Positions 1 through 9,475 are shown, counted from the stretch's first letter. The stretch: 64,000 nt of DNA from Chondromyces crocatus (GCF_001189295.1 NZ_CP012159.1:4009773-4073772); one strand, 5' to 3'. Notes: a model not told the origin generated them from the sequence alone. Translations and numbers: made by a program.

Positions 1-140
1 ATGCGCAACAGGACGAGGGGCAGCGAGCGAGGGACCACGTAGCGTGTGGAGCGCGGCGCTGCCTGGAGTGGCGCGTGAGGCGTTATGTGGCGTGGATCAG
101 TGAGCGAGGCGCGGCGTTGTGGTGAACGGGGCGCGAGGCG

Positions 141-815
141 TCACTTGGCGGGCGGGGGTGCGGCGGGCGCGGGCGGAGCTGGGGCGGCGCCTTCGGCCGG
201 AGGGGCAGCGGGCGCAGCGCCAGGGGCGGCGTCGCCGCTCGACGGAGGTGCTGCTGCGCCGGTGAGGGCTGCGGCGTCCTTCAGCACCTCGTTCGCGTGA
301 ACGCCGGGATCCACTTGCGGGTAGACCTTGGCCACCTTGCCGTCGGGATCGATGAGGAAGGTCACGCGCGAGGCGGTGCCGAGGTTGGTCGGGACGCCGA
401 AGGCGCGGATCCAGGTCTCGTCGGTGTCGGAGAGGATCGAGAACGGGAGCTTGTTCTCGCGCGCGAACGCTTCGTGCGATTCGCGGCTGTCCGTCGACAC
501 GCCGAAGACGACGACGTTCGAGGACTTGTACTTATCCCAGACGTCGCGGAAGGCGCAGGCCTCCTCGGTGCAGCCCGGTGTGCCGTCCTTCGGATAGAAG
601 TAGACCACCACAGCGCGTCCGCGTTGATCCGACAGACGCTGCAGCGCGCCATTCTGATCGGGCGCGAAGAGGTCGGGAGCCGCTGAGCCGACGGGCAAAA
701 GCCCCTCGCCTCCGTCGGGACGAAGCTGGGCAGAGCTGCACCCGGACGCAGCGACGAGCGCTGGAATGGAGGTGGTGAGAAGCAGAGCCAGGGGGAGCCA
801 GAGCCGTCGAGCCAT
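141..815 (-). CDS. Lipoprotein peroxiredoxin (BCP/AhpC-TSA family)
   Basis: Thiol peroxidase that would reduce hydrogen peroxide and organic peroxides. The 224-residue product starts with a basic and hydrophobic signal peptide ending in a lipobox with Cys26, so it should be membrane-anchored outside the cytoplasm. The thioredoxin-fold core (about 40-180) carries the atypical 2-Cys BCP signature: YPKDGTPGCTEEAC with peroxidatic Cys82 and a second Cys87 five residues later. From about residue 185 the chain becomes an Ala/Pro-rich tail that is not part of the family core. BCP proteins are usually about 155 residues and cytosolic, so lipidation and the tail are unusual. The gene is divergent from deoC. 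Family call is firm; localisation is inferred from the signal sequence. Confidence 0.9.
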   Translation of the reverse strand: MARRLWLPLALLLTTSIPALVAASGCSSAQLRPDGGEGLLPVGSAAPDLFAPDQNGALQRLSDQRGRAVVVYFYPKDGTPGCTEEACAFRDVWDKYKSSNVVVFGVSTDSRESHEAFARENKLPFSILSDTDETWIRAFGVPTNLGTASRVTFLIDPDGKVAKVYPQVDPGVHANEVLKDAAALTGAAAPPSSGDAAPGAAPAAPPAEGAAPAPPAPAAPPPAK

Positions 816-978
816 CGGCGTGCCACATTAGCACAGAGAACCTGGGATTTTGTGGAGCCACCTTGTGCTCTGGAGGTCCTCCGGGCGGGAGGGAGCCGTC
901 CAGGTCGGGTCCGTCGTGTCCAGACCGATGGGTTTCCGGTTGCGGGGTACCATCTGCTACCGTGCCGCCTGGAGAGCG

Positions 979-1956
979 ATGGCGGCATACGGTAAGGGCA
1001 ATGGTCATGGCGCGGAGCCCCTCCCCCTGGGGGTTCAGGGCGCCTGGGCGACGGGCAGGGCGGCGAAATACCCGGATTTCTCGGCGCCCAGCGTCGACCG
1101 CGTCATGGTCGAGGAGCGCGCGGCGGGCCTGGGCAAGCGGAGCCTGAAGAAGGAGGCGAAGGTCGCCGGGCTCAAGCTGGCCGTGTCCATGATGGATCTC
1201 ACCACCCTGGAGGGGAAGGACTCTTCCGGGAAGGTGCTGCAGCTTTGCCAGAAGGCGATGCACCCGCACGAGCGGGCGGATGTGCCTTCCTGTGCGGCCG
1301 TGTGTGTCTACCCGAAGCTGGTGCCGACGGCGAAGAAGGCGCTCGAAGGGTCGGGGGTGAAGGTGGCGAGCGTGGCCACCGCGTTCCCGAGCGGGCTGTC
1401 GCCGCTGCCGGTGAAGATCGCGGACGTGCGTGAGGCGGTGGCGCTGGGCGCGGACGAGATCGACATGGTCATCGATCGGGGCGCGATGCTCTCGGGCGAG
1501 TACGAGGCGGTGTTCGACGAGATCGCGGCGGTGAAGGAGGCGTGTGGCCCGGCGCATCTCAAGGTGATCCTGGAGACCGGCGAGCTGGGGACCTACGACC
1601 GGGTGCGCAAGGCGAGCCAGATCGCGATGCTCGCGGGGGCGGACTTCATCAAGACGTCGACCGGGAAGGTGACGCCTGCGGCGACGCCGGCGGTGACGCT
1701 GGTGATGCTCGAGGCGATCCGGGACTTCTACTACGCGACGGGGAAGATCATCGGGATGAAGCCGGCTGGAGGGATCCGGACGGCGAAGCAGGCGCTCCAC
1801 TACCTGGTGCTCGTCAAGGAGACGCTCGGGGACGGCTGGCTCACCCCGGATCTGTTCCGGTTCGGCGCGTCGACCTTGCTCAACGACGTGCTGATGCAGC
1901 TCGAGAAGGAGCGGACGGGCGCGTACCAGGGCGGCGATTACTTCAGCAAGGACTGA
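979..1956 (+). CDS. deoC: Deoxyribose-phosphate aldolase, long eukaryote-like form
   Basis: Cleaves 2-deoxyribose-5-phosphate to glyceraldehyde-3-phosphate and acetaldehyde in deoxynucleoside catabolism. The Schiff-base lysine lies in DFIKTSTGK (Lys225 with this start), and the phosphate-binding KPAGGIR motif follows. At about 325 residues it is longer than the about 250-residue bacterial DeoC. Its N-terminal helix region and C-terminal block (LGDGWLTPDLFRFGASTLL) resemble vertebrate DERA. Start choice: ATG 979 follows GGAGAG, though the spacing is tight; in-frame ATGs at 850 and 928 would add a low-similarity extension. It is followed after 3 nt by an aldehyde dehydrogenase that could oxidise the acetaldehyde product, so the three genes 979-4562 are probably one operon. 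Confidence 0.93.
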   Translation: MAAYGKGNGHGAEPLPLGVQGAWATGRAAKYPDFSAPSVDRVMVEERAAGLGKRSLKKEAKVAGLKLAVSMMDLTTLEGKDSSGKVLQLCQKAMHPHERADVPSCAAVCVYPKLVPTAKKALEGSGVKVASVATAFPSGLSPLPVKIADVREAVALGADEIDMVIDRGAMLSGEYEAVFDEIAAVKEACGPAHLKVILETGELGTYDRVRKASQIAMLAGADFIKTSTGKVTPAATPAVTLVMLEAIRDFYYATGKIIGMKPAGGIRTAKQALHYLVLVKETLGDGWLTPDLFRFGASTLLNDVLMQLEKERTGAYQGGDYFSKD

Positions 1957-1959
1957 GTC

Positions 1960-3561
1960 ATGAGCGATGAGAGCAGCACGGCGCGGGCCGCCGAGGCGGG
2001 CGACGCGGGACAGCGTCCTCCGGCGAAGGCGAGCAAGGGGAGCGAAGGTGAAGCGGAGCGAGGTGCAGGGGTGAGCGTCCAGGGTGGGAAGGCCGCCGCG
2101 GCGAAGGCGGCGCTCGCGTTCGGTGAGGCGTGGAATTACGCGCCGTCGATCGAGGCGCGGGATCACTTCACGCTGCAGCCTCGGTACGAGCTGTTCATCG
2201 GTGGGCGCTGGGAGCAGCCGTCGTCGGGGCGCTACTTCGACACGGTGAGCCCCTCGACGGAGGAGAAGCTCGCAGAGGTCGCCGAGGCAGACGAGAAGGA
2301 CGTCGACCGGGCGGTGCAAGCGGCGCGGGTGGGCTACGAGCGCTACTGGTCGAAGCTGCGTCCGCTGGATCGCGGCAAGTACATCTACCGCATCGCGCGG
2401 ATCCTCCAGGAGAAGGCGCGCGAGCTGGCCGTCGTGGAGACGCTCGACGGTGGGAAGCCGATCAAGGAGTCGCGCGACGTGGATCTGCCGCTCGCGGCGG
2501 CGCACTTCTTCTACTACGCGGGCTGGGCGGACAAGCTCGCGCACGCATTCCCGGGGCGGAACCCGCGGCCACTCGGTGTGGCGGGGCAGGTGATCCCGTG
2601 GAACTTCCCGCTGCTCATGGCGGCGTGGAAGCTGGCGCCGGCGCTGGCGGCGGGGAATACGTGCGTGCTGAAGCCGGCGGAGACGACGCCGCTCACGGCG
2701 TTGCTGCTGGCGAAGATCATCGAGGAGGCCGACCTGCCGCCCGGTGTGGTGAACGTGGTGACGGGCGCCGGGGCGACGGGTGCAGCGGTCGTGCAGCACG
2801 CGGGCGTGGACAAGGTGGCGTTCACCGGGTCGACGGAGGTGGGCAAGCGCATCCAGCGTTCGCTCGCGGGCACCGGAAAGAAGCTGACGCTGGAGCTGGG
2901 CGGCAAGGCGGCGAACATCGTGTTCGAAGATGCGCCGCTCGATCAGGCGATCGAGGGGATCATCGGTGCGATCTTCTTCAACCAGGGGCACGTGTGCTGT
3001 GCCGGGTCGCGGCTGCTCGTGGAGGAGAGCATCCACGACGTGCTGGTGCGGAAGCTGAAGGATCGGATGGCGACGATGCGGGTGGGGGATCCGCTCGACA
3101 AGAACACGGATGTGGGGGCGATCAACTCGCGCGCGCAGCTCGAGCGCATCCAGGAGATGGTGGCCTCCGGGGAGCGAGAAGGGGCGACGCGGTACTCATT
3201 GAGCTGTGCGCTGCCCAGCCGTGGGTACTGGTTCGCGCCGACGTTCTTCACGGGCGTGTCGCAGTCGCACCGCATCGCGCGCGAGGAGATCTTCGGGCCG
3301 GTGCTGTCGATCATGACCTTCCGGACGCCGGACGAGGCGGTCGAGAAGGCGAACAACACGATGTACGGGCTGTCGGCAGGGGTGTGGACCGACAAGGGGT
3401 CGAAGAGCTTCTGGGTGGCGCAGCGGCTGCGCGCGGGCGTGGTCTGGGCGAACACGTTCAACAAGTTCGATCCGAGCTCGCCGTTCGGTGGATACAAGGA
3501 GAGCGGCTTCGGCCGTGAGGGTGGGCGGCAAGGGCTGCTCGCTTACCTCGAGGTGGACTGA
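1960..3561 (+). CDS. NAD(P)-dependent aldehyde dehydrogenase, catalytic partner of an ALDH16-like pair
   Basis: Oxidises aldehydes to acids. In this operon the likely substrate is acetaldehyde from DeoC, which is an inference from position. Of 533 residues the first 45 or so are low-complexity Ala/Glu/Lys-rich. The ALDH fold follows with IPWNFPLL, the cofactor-site FTGSTEVGK, the general base Glu312 in LELGGK, the nucleophile Cys346 in NQGHVCCAGSR (34 residues after Glu312, as in ALDH2), EEIFGPV and SPFGGYKESGFGREGG. All catalytic residues are present. Its TGA overlaps the next ATG by one base (TGATG), which implies translational coupling to the inactive ALDH-like protein downstream. Confidence 0.93.
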   Translation: MSDESSTARAAEAGDAGQRPPAKASKGSEGEAERGAGVSVQGGKAAAAKAALAFGEAWNYAPSIEARDHFTLQPRYELFIGGRWEQPSSGRYFDTVSPSTEEKLAEVAEADEKDVDRAVQAARVGYERYWSKLRPLDRGKYIYRIARILQEKARELAVVETLDGGKPIKESRDVDLPLAAAHFFYYAGWADKLAHAFPGRNPRPLGVAGQVIPWNFPLLMAAWKLAPALAAGNTCVLKPAETTPLTALLLAKIIEEADLPPGVVNVVTGAGATGAAVVQHAGVDKVAFTGSTEVGKRIQRSLAGTGKKLTLELGGKAANIVFEDAPLDQAIEGIIGAIFFNQGHVCCAGSRLLVEESIHDVLVRKLKDRMATMRVGDPLDKNTDVGAINSRAQLERIQEMVASGEREGATRYSLSCALPSRGYWFAPTFFTGVSQSHRIAREEIFGPVLSIMTFRTPDEAVEKANNTMYGLSAGVWTDKGSKSFWVAQRLRAGVVWANTFNKFDPSSPFGGYKESGFGREGGRQGLLAYLEVD

Positions 3562-4562
3562 TGGCGCGCGGGAGCAAGCAGGACGCAGGACGAGCGGCAG
3601 TCGGCGCGGTCGAGGCCGCAGCGGTGGCCGGTGAAGGGTCGAGCGCAGCAGGAGACGAGGGCGTCGCGGGAGATGTTCGCGTCAGCGTTCGCGTCGGGGT
3701 GCGCAAGGCCTACAAGATGTACGTGGGAGGCGCGTTCGTGCGCTCCGAGTCGGGTCGTTGCACCCAGGTGCCAGAGCATGCGGGCATGACGGGCGAGAAC
3801 CGAGAGAATGTGCCACGCGCGTCGCGCAAGGACGGGCGCGACGCGGTGAAGAGCGCCCACGCGGCGTGGTCGGGCTGGTCGGCGCGGACGGCGTTCAACC
3901 GCGGGCAGATCCTGTACCGGCTCGCGGAGATGCTCGATGCGCGGCAGTCGGAGCTTTCGAGTTCGCTGGAGCGCAGCGGGCTGTCCGCGCAGATGGCGCG
4001 GCGCGAGGTGGAGGCGACGGTGGATCGCGCCATCGCTTACGCTGGGTGGACGGACAAGTACCAGAGCCTCTTCGCAAGCTTGAACCCGGTTGCGGGGCCG
4101 CACTTCGACTTCACGGTGCCGGAGTCGGTTGGGGTGGTGGTGATCGCGGCGCCGGCGCGGCCCGCGCTGCTCGGGCTGGCGGGTGCAATCTTGCCGGTGA
4201 TCGCGGCAGGGAACACGTGCATCGTGCTGGCGAGCGAGCAGGATCCGCGAACGGCGATCGTGTTCGCGGAGGCGCTGGCGACGAGCGACCTGCCAGGAGG
4301 GGTGGTGAACATCCTCACGGGGCGCGTCGCGGAGGTGCTGCCGCATCTCGCGCGTCACCAGGAGGTGGCGGCGCTGGATCTGCATGGCCTCGATGCGGCG
4401 CTGCGGAAGAGCGTCGAGGAGGACGCGGCGGGGAGCGTGAAGCGCGTGCATGCGCGGGCGATCGCCGAGGAGAGCTGGTTCGATGCGGTGGCGACCGAGT
4501 CGCCGCGGTGGATCGAGCGCTTCGTGGAGCTGAAGACGATCTGGCATCCGGCCGGGCAGTAG
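3561..4562 (+). CDS. Truncated non-catalytic ALDH-like protein (ALDH16 C-terminal-half type)
   Basis: 333 residues resembling the N-terminal and cofactor-binding parts of aldehyde dehydrogenases (YVGGAFVRSESG near the start, then PESVGVVVIAAP, AAGNTCIVL and LPGGVVNILTG). It ends before the catalytic-cysteine domain, and the usual WNFP is replaced by APARP. Known ALDH16 proteins are about 800 residues: one ALDH domain followed by a second, about 300-residue domain lacking catalytic residues. The two overlapping genes here match that layout as separate chains, so I infer a structural pseudoenzyme subunit that pairs with the upstream ALDH. It is unlikely to be a decayed pseudogene, because the frame is open, well coded and translationally coupled. 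Confidence 0.8.
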   Translation: MARGSKQDAGRAAVGAVEAAAVAGEGSSAAGDEGVAGDVRVSVRVGVRKAYKMYVGGAFVRSESGRCTQVPEHAGMTGENRENVPRASRKDGRDAVKSAHAAWSGWSARTAFNRGQILYRLAEMLDARQSELSSSLERSGLSAQMARREVEATVDRAIAYAGWTDKYQSLFASLNPVAGPHFDFTVPESVGVVVIAAPARPALLGLAGAILPVIAAGNTCIVLASEQDPRTAIVFAEALATSDLPGGVVNILTGRVAEVLPHLARHQEVAALDLHGLDAALRKSVEEDAAGSVKRVHARAIAEESWFDAVATESPRWIERFVELKTIWHPAGQ

Positions 4563-4579
4563 GCCGGGTCTTCGGTGGA

Positions 4580-4612
4580 GGCGGCTTCCTGCCTGAGGGG
4601 AACGAAGCCGCC
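4580..4612. terminator. Stem-loop between convergent ALDH-like gene and fmt
   Basis: A perfect 9-bp inverted repeat (GGCGGCTTC at 4580-4588 and GAAGCCGCC at 4604-4612) with a 15-nt loop lies in the 115-bp convergent gap. There is no T-run, so it could be a weak bidirectional terminator or simply a 3'-end-stabilising hairpin. Confidence 0.45.
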
Positions 4613-4677
4613 GCGACGCTGATGCGGGGCAGTGGGGTCGGGCCGCAGGACTCGTTGCATCGTGTCCGGCGAGGGCT

Positions 4678-5625
4678 TCAGCCTCCGAGGCGCTGCCCCT
4701 GTCGGAGGGCACGGCCGGTGACCAGCTCGGGGGCGGTGAGTGGCTTCCGTCCTTCGAGCTGCGCGCGCAGGATGGCGATCTCGCCGATGCCGCAGGCGAC
4801 GCGGATCCCGGTGCGATCGGCGGTGAGCACCGTGCCCGGGGTTCGTTGGTCGTCGGTTCCCGAGGGGGTCTGCTCGGTGGGGACGCGGCTCGAGAGCACC
4901 TTGAGGAGCTTGCCTTCGGCGGTGGTGAAGGCGCCTGGCCACGAGGTCATGCCGCGGATGTGGTCGTGGACTTCGCGGGCGGGCTTGTCCCAGGGGATCC
5001 TGCCGTCCTCTTTCTTGAGGATCGGGGCCATCGTGGCGGCGGCATGATCTTGCGGGGTGAGGTCGAGTTCTCCACGCACGGCGCGCGGGAGGTCGTCGCA
5101 CACGACGTCCGCGGCGAGGGCTGCGAGCCGCACGGCGAGTTCGTCGGCGGTCTCGTCCTCACCGAGGGGGGTGCGGCGGATGGTGTAGACTGCGCCGGTG
5201 TCCATGCCTTCGTCCATCTGCATGAGCGAGATACCCGTCTCGCGCTGACCGTGGACCACCGCCCAGGTGATGGGGGCCGCGCCTCGGTAGTCGGGGAGGA
5301 TCGAGGCGTGCAGGTTCATGCAGCCGCGCCGAGGGGCTTCGAGCACGGCGGGGGGGAGGATGCGCCCGTAAGCGATGACGAGTCCGACGTCCGCCTGGAG
5401 GTCGCGGAGGGTGCTGGCGAACTCCGGCGTGCGGACCTTGGAGGGCTGCATGATGTTCAAGCCGAGCTCCTGGGCACGTCGCTTGACCGGTGGGGCCTTG
5501 GTCTCGAGGCCTCGTCCCGCGGGGCGGTCCGGCTGGCAGACGACGCCCACGACGTCCGCGATCTGCGTCAGCGCATCGAGGGAGGGGACGGCGATCTCGG
5601 GGGTTCCGAAGAAGATGGCGCGCAC
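4678..5625 (-). CDS. fmt: Methionyl-tRNA formyltransferase
   Basis: Formylates initiator Met-tRNA using 10-formyltetrahydrofolate. The 315-residue length is typical. The N-terminal Rossmann-like domain has RAIFFGTPEIAVPSL, the QPDRPAGRG loop, and catalytic Asn104, His106 (NLHASILPDYRG) and Asp142 (MDTG), which match Asn106/His108/Asp144 of the E. coli enzyme. The C-terminal OB-like domain contains the RIPWDKPA and W-GAFT segments. The start codon is GTG at 5625; this placement gives the conserved FFGTPE start of the family. def, often beside fmt, is not adjacent here. The neighbour upstream on the same strand is a SUMF1-fold protein 82 bp away. Confidence 0.96.
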   Translation of the reverse strand: MRAIFFGTPEIAVPSLDALTQIADVVGVVCQPDRPAGRGLETKAPPVKRRAQELGLNIMQPSKVRTPEFASTLRDLQADVGLVIAYGRILPPAVLEAPRRGCMNLHASILPDYRGAAPITWAVVHGQRETGISLMQMDEGMDTGAVYTIRRTPLGEDETADELAVRLAALAADVVCDDLPRAVRGELDLTPQDHAAATMAPILKKEDGRIPWDKPAREVHDHIRGMTSWPGAFTTAEGKLLKVLSSRVPTEQTPSGTDDQRTPGTVLTADRTGIRVACGIGEIAILRAQLEGRKPLTAPELVTGRALRQGQRLGG

Positions 5626-5707
5626 GGCCCGGCTTGTAGCAGACCTGGCGGCGTGGGGCGCGGTCGAGGCGGGCCCTCGTGGCTGCGTGCTTCGACCCGT
5701 CAGGGCT

Positions 5708-6544
5708 TCAAAGAGGCTTGCTCGATGTGCCCGCGGCGTTGCGGGGTGACGGCTTCGCCACGGACGCAGGCGTCACGTCCTCCACGGGCTTCGGGTCGGC
5801 GCAGCAGCGGAAGCCGGTCTCGTAGAAGGCGAACTTGGTCTCGTGGGCGTCGTTCGTTCCGCGGCAGCCCGTCCAGGGTTTCGACCAGAAGCCGCCCATC
5901 AAGGCGCCGCTCCACTTCCGCCCCTTGCGTGTGGCCACCCACTCCTCGACGTTGCCGATGAGGTCGTAGACGCCGTAGGACGAGACGCAGCCGTGATGGC
6001 TGCCGCTCAGCGCTCCTTGCCAGAGGCGCGCGAGTTCGTCTTTGGCTTCTTCGCCGCCAGCCGCGAGCCGCTTCGCGTCGAACTGGCGCCAGCCCTTGCC
6101 GCTGTTGCAGACGTGGCGATCGGCGGTCCAGCCGTAGACCCAGGGGCGTCGCTCTGGGCCTTCGCACGCGAGCTCCCACTCCTGCTCGCTGCAGACACGC
6201 TTGCCCCGGGCGCCGCACCAGTCTTCGGCGTCGTGGAACGACTTCATGACCAGGGGGCGGGCGCCTCGGCGGTTGGGTGCCTCGAACTGATCCATGCAGA
6301 CGGCGATGTCCGTCAGGGCGCCTTCTTCGGCGGTGAGCCCCTCCCAGTAGGCGAAGCAGTGGGTATCCCGGGCGGATGGCCGAGGGTCCACGCAGAGGTG
6401 CTGGACTTCGTCGGCGTGGACGCCCTCCACGAGGCGCATGTCGTCCGGACACGCGGGGCTCGGGCCAGGATCGAGCGAGGGGGTCGCGGGGATGGTGATC
6501 AGGGCAATGGAAAGGGCGCCGAGGAGGAGGAGCGGATCGAGCAT
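5708..6544 (-). CDS. Exported SUMF1/FGE-sulfatase-fold protein
   Basis: About 278 residues from ATG 6544, which places a hydrophobic signal segment (LLLLGALSIALI) at the N-terminus; a frame open further upstream to 6604 adds only Pro/Arg-rich sequence. The formylglycine-generating-enzyme fold is recognisable by CMDQFEAPN, the DAEDWCGARGKRVCSEQEWELACEG block, YGVYDLIGNVEEWV, the GGFWSKPW strand and a final GFRCC. True FGE needs a specific Cys pair near the C-terminus for copper binding. The Cys-Cys here lies in the final strand, and I cannot confirm catalytic competence. Proteins of this fold are abundant in myxobacteria and many have unknown, non-FGE roles. Substrate and partner are unknown. 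Confidence 0.82.
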   Translation of the reverse strand: MLDPLLLLGALSIALITIPATPSLDPGPSPACPDDMRLVEGVHADEVQHLCVDPRPSARDTHCFAYWEGLTAEEGALTDIAVCMDQFEAPNRRGARPLVMKSFHDAEDWCGARGKRVCSEQEWELACEGPERRPWVYGWTADRHVCNSGKGWRQFDAKRLAAGGEEAKDELARLWQGALSGSHHGCVSSYGVYDLIGNVEEWVATRKGRKWSGALMGGFWSKPWTGCRGTNDAHETKFAFYETGFRCCADPKPVEDVTPASVAKPSPRNAAGTSSKPL

Positions 6545-6959
6545 GCGGGGGTCCAGCGAGCACCACGGGCGGTGAGGAGGAGACGCAGGGGGCTCCAGGC
6601 GCACCGTCCGGCGGGGAAAGTCGTATCCTACCCCGGCTCATCCCGAGGAGGTTCCATGGTGAAGGATGCAGCGGGCGGCCAGAGGGGGTAGCTCGTGCAG
6701 GGGAGTGGGGGGCGGATTCATGTTCGTCCCGCCATGTCTTCCGCCATGGATGCCGGGTTCTGCGGGGGGCGGGCCCGAAAAAATCGCACGCCCTGTGGCA
6801 TGCAGGATGCGTCATGTCTATGGTGAGTCACCGCGGGATCCCGGTGCTGTCCGGCTGGGTAGGGCAGGGGTCGCTCCTCGGAGCAGCCTTGCCTCGCATC
6901 CCACCCGGAGTGCGCGCCGGACCCTTCGCGCCGGTCAGGTGTCCACGAGGAGATCACCA
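6545..6959. other. Divergent intergenic region between SUMF1-fold gene and lon
   Basis: 415 bp that must contain both promoters. Open frames here, including an in-frame 98-codon extension upstream of lon from 6666, lack family similarity and run over the region without a convincing ribosome site. An A-run (GAAAAAATCG near 6778) is the most AT-rich spot and could mark a promoter. I found no convincing heat-shock or CIRCE element. Confidence 0.4.
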
Positions 6960-9410
6960 ATGTCCGAGAAGAAAAACCAACCGCCGCGCTCCGAGGAGGA
7001 GGTCACCTTCGGCGATGAGCTGCCGGTCCTGCCCATCCGGAACGCAGTCCTGTTTCCGGGGGCCGTCGCTCCCTTCGACGTGGGTCGAGAGAAGTCGGTC
7101 GCACTCGTCGAGGATGTCGACAATCTGCCTGGGCCCATCATCGCGATCTTCGCCCAGCGTGATCCGTCGACCGACGATCCGGGCGCAGAGGACCTCTATC
7201 CCGTGGGCTGCGCTGCGCGCGTGCTCAAGGCGCTGAAGCACAGCTCTGGCAACTACTCGCTGATCCTTCAGGGGCTCACGCGCATCCGGCTGGACAGCGT
7301 CCTCGCCACGGCGCCGTACCTGCGGGCGAAGATCCGTCGGATCGACGAGCCCACGACGGAGGACGTGGAGGCCGAGGCGCTGGCGATGAGCCTGCGTGAC
7401 ATCGCGAAGCAGGTCATCCAGCTCATGCCGGAGCTGCCGCGCGAGGCGGGGTCGCTCATCGACTCGATCCAGGCTCCCGGTGCGCTCGCCGATCTCGTGG
7501 CGGCGAACCTGGACGCGCCGGTCGAGGAGAAGGCGCAGCTCATCGAGACGATCGACGTGAAGGAGCGCATCCGGAAGGTGCTCCGGCTGCTGACGCGGCA
7601 GCTCGAGATCCTGAAGATGCGTGAGCGCATCAACTCCCAGATCAAGGAGGAGATGGGCAAGAACCAGCGCGAGTACGTCCTGCGGCAGCAGCTGAAGGCG
7701 ATCAAGGAAGAGCTGGGCGAGGACGACGGCGATCAGGGTGATCTCGACGGGCTCGAGGATCGCATCGCGAAGGCGAACCTGCCGACCGAGGCCGAGACGG
7801 TTGCGAAGAAGCAGCTGAAGCGGCTCCGGACGATGCAGGTCGGCTCGGCCGAGTACACGGTGGTGCGCACCTACCTCGACTGGATCCTGGACATCCCGTG
7901 GACGCAGTCGACGCAGGACAACCTGGACATCTCCAGCGTGCGCAAGGTGCTCGACGAGGATCACTACGGCCTGGAGAAGGTCAAGAAGCGCATCCTCGAG
8001 TACCTCGCGGTGCGCAAGCTGAAGCAGGACAAGAAGGGACCGATCCTCTGCCTGCTCGGGCCCCCCGGCGTCGGCAAGACGTCGCTCGGGCGCAGCATCG
8101 CACGCGCGCTGGGGCGAAAGTTCCACCGTGTGTCGCTCGGTGGTGTGCACGACGAGGCGGCCATCCGCGGTCACCGGCGGACGTACGTCGGCGCGCTGCC
8201 TGGTCAGATCATCCAGGGGATGAAGAAGTCGGGGATGATCAACCCGGTCTTCATGATGGATGAGGTCGACAAGATCGGACACGACTTCCGGGGCGATCCC
8301 TCCGCGGCGCTGCTGGAGGTGCTCGATCCGGAGCAGAACAACACGTTCGCGGATCACTACCTGGAGATCCCGTACGACCTGTCGAACGTGATGTTCGTCG
8401 CGACGGCGAACGTGGCCGATCCGATCCCGCCTCCGCTCCGCGACCGCATGGAGATCCTGGAGATCCCCGGCTACACGCGGCGCGAGAAGCTGGCGATCGC
8501 GCGGCAGCACCTGCTCCCGAAGCAGCTCTCCGAGCACGGTCTGACGCCCGAGCAGCTCGAGGTGACGGATCGCGCGCTGGAGGAGATCATCGATCACTAC
8601 ACGCGGGAGGCCGGTGTGCGTTCGCTGGAGCGGCAGATCGCGTCGGTCATTCGCGGGGTGGCGGTGAAGGTCGCCGAGGGCGATACGCAGAAGCGTCGCG
8701 TCGACAACGAGGACGATCTGCACGAGTTCCTCGGGCCCGCGAAGTACACGAGTGAGGTGGCGGAGCGCACGGCCGAGAGCGGTGTCGCGACGGGCCTGGC
8801 GTGGACGAGCGTGGGTGGTGAGATCCTCTTCATCGAGGCCACGCGGATGTACGGGACCGGGAAGCTGCAGCTCACCGGTCAGCTCGGCGATGTGATGAAG
8901 GAGTCCGCTCAGGCGGCGCTCTCCTTCGTGCGCAGCAACGCTTCTCGCTACGGGATCCCGAAGGACTTCCTGGAGAAGAGCGACCTGCACATTCACATCC
9001 CGGCAGGCGCGATGCCCAAGGATGGGCCGAGCGCCGGCGTGACCATCTTCACGGCGCTGGTCTCTCTGCTCACGGGCGTGACGGTGCGGCCGGACGTGGC
9101 GATGACGGGTGAGATCACGCTGCGTGGTCGGGTGCTCCCGATCGGTGGCCTCAAGGAGAAGGTGCTCGCGGCCCATCGCGCGGGGATCAAGCGGATCGTG
9201 GTGCCCGAGCGGAACCGCGCCGATCTCGAGGAGGTGCCGAAGGAGGTCGTCGACGAGCTGCAGTTCTTCTTCGTCAGCCGGATGGAGCAGGTCCTCGAGG
9301 CCGCTCTGGAGCGGGTGCCGGAGCCGTCTCCCGCCACGGAAGAGGCGAAGGACGGCGAGAAGAAGGACGCAGAGAAGGCCGCCGAGAAGAGCCCGATGGC
9401 GAGCAACTGA
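6960..9410 (+). CDS. lon: ATP-dependent protease Lon
   Basis: Cytoplasmic AAA+ serine protease for misfolded and regulatory proteins. Start: ATG 6960 has a good GAGGAG ribosome site at 6947-6952 and begins the usual N-terminus just before [14 protein letters not shown]; a longer open frame from 6666 is not family-like. The 816 residues give the substrate-binding LonN domain (about 20-215), a coiled-coil region, the AAA+ module with Walker A GPPGVGKT at 367-374 and Walker B MDEVDK, and the C-terminal protease domain. The catalytic dyad is Ser691 (MPKDGPSAG) and Lys734 (GGLKEKV), 43 residues apart as in E. coli Ser679/Lys722. The C-terminus has a short Lys/Glu-rich tail. Monocistronic, followed by a strong terminator. 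Confidence 0.97.
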   Translation: MSEKKNQPPRSEEEVTFGDELPVLPIRNAVLFPGAVAPFDVGREKSVALVEDVDNLPGPIIAIFAQRDPSTDDPGAEDLYPVGCAARVLKALKHSSGNYSLILQGLTRIRLDSVLATAPYLRAKIRRIDEPTTEDVEAEALAMSLRDIAKQVIQLMPELPREAGSLIDSIQAPGALADLVAANLDAPVEEKAQLIETIDVKERIRKVLRLLTRQLEILKMRERINSQIKEEMGKNQREYVLRQQLKAIKEELGEDDGDQGDLDGLEDRIAKANLPTEAETVAKKQLKRLRTMQVGSAEYTVVRTYLDWILDIPWTQSTQDNLDISSVRKVLDEDHYGLEKVKKRILEYLAVRKLKQDKKGPILCLLGPPGVGKTSLGRSIARALGRKFHRVSLGGVHDEAAIRGHRRTYVGALPGQIIQGMKKSGMINPVFMMDEVDKIGHDFRGDPSAALLEVLDPEQNNTFADHYLEIPYDLSNVMFVATANVADPIPPPLRDRMEILEIPGYTRREKLAIARQHLLPKQLSEHGLTPEQLEVTDRALEEIIDHYTREAGVRSLERQIASVIRGVAVKVAEGDTQKRRVDNEDDLHEFLGPAKYTSEVAERTAESGVATGLAWTSVGGEILFIEATRMYGTGKLQLTGQLGDVMKESAQAALSFVRSNASRYGIPKDFLEKSDLHIHIPAGAMPKDGPSAGVTIFTALVSLLTGVTVRPDVAMTGEITLRGRVLPIGGLKEKVLAAHRAGIKRIVVPERNRADLEEVPKEVVDELQFFFVSRMEQVLEAALERVPEPSPATEEAKDGEKKDAEKAAEKSPMASN

Positions 9411-9433
9411 CGTCACCCGTCGAGGTGTGACAT

Positions 9434-9475
9434 GCGAGGCGAGATGGGTGTGAGCCCTCTCGCCTCGCGCATTTT
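9434..9475 (+). terminator. Terminator after lon
   Basis: A perfect 10-bp stem (GCGAGGCGAG at 9434-9443 with CTCGCCTCGC at 9459-9468, extended one pair by A9444-T9458), a loop of about 15 nt, then GCATTTT. Position 24 bp after the lon stop and the short T-run fit a Rho-independent terminator. Confidence 0.75.

Noticed and set aside
532..3036. Open frame of over 800 codons on the minus strand opposite deoC and the ALDH gene
   Set aside because: Arg/His/Leu-rich composition, no family motif, and it mirrors two well-identified genes; a product of GC-biased third positions.
3561..4562. Reading the second ALDH-like gene as a pseudogene
   Set aside because: The frame is intact and overlaps the upstream stop, and the length fits the known non-catalytic ALDH16 half.
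6666..6959. 98-codon N-terminal extension of Lon
   Set aside because: No similarity to Lon N-termini, while ATG 6960 has a good ribosome site and the expected start.
6954..9416. Minus-strand open frame covering all of lon
   Set aside because: Same kind of shadow: low-complexity Arg/Leu/His protein without motifs, opposite an unmistakable gene.
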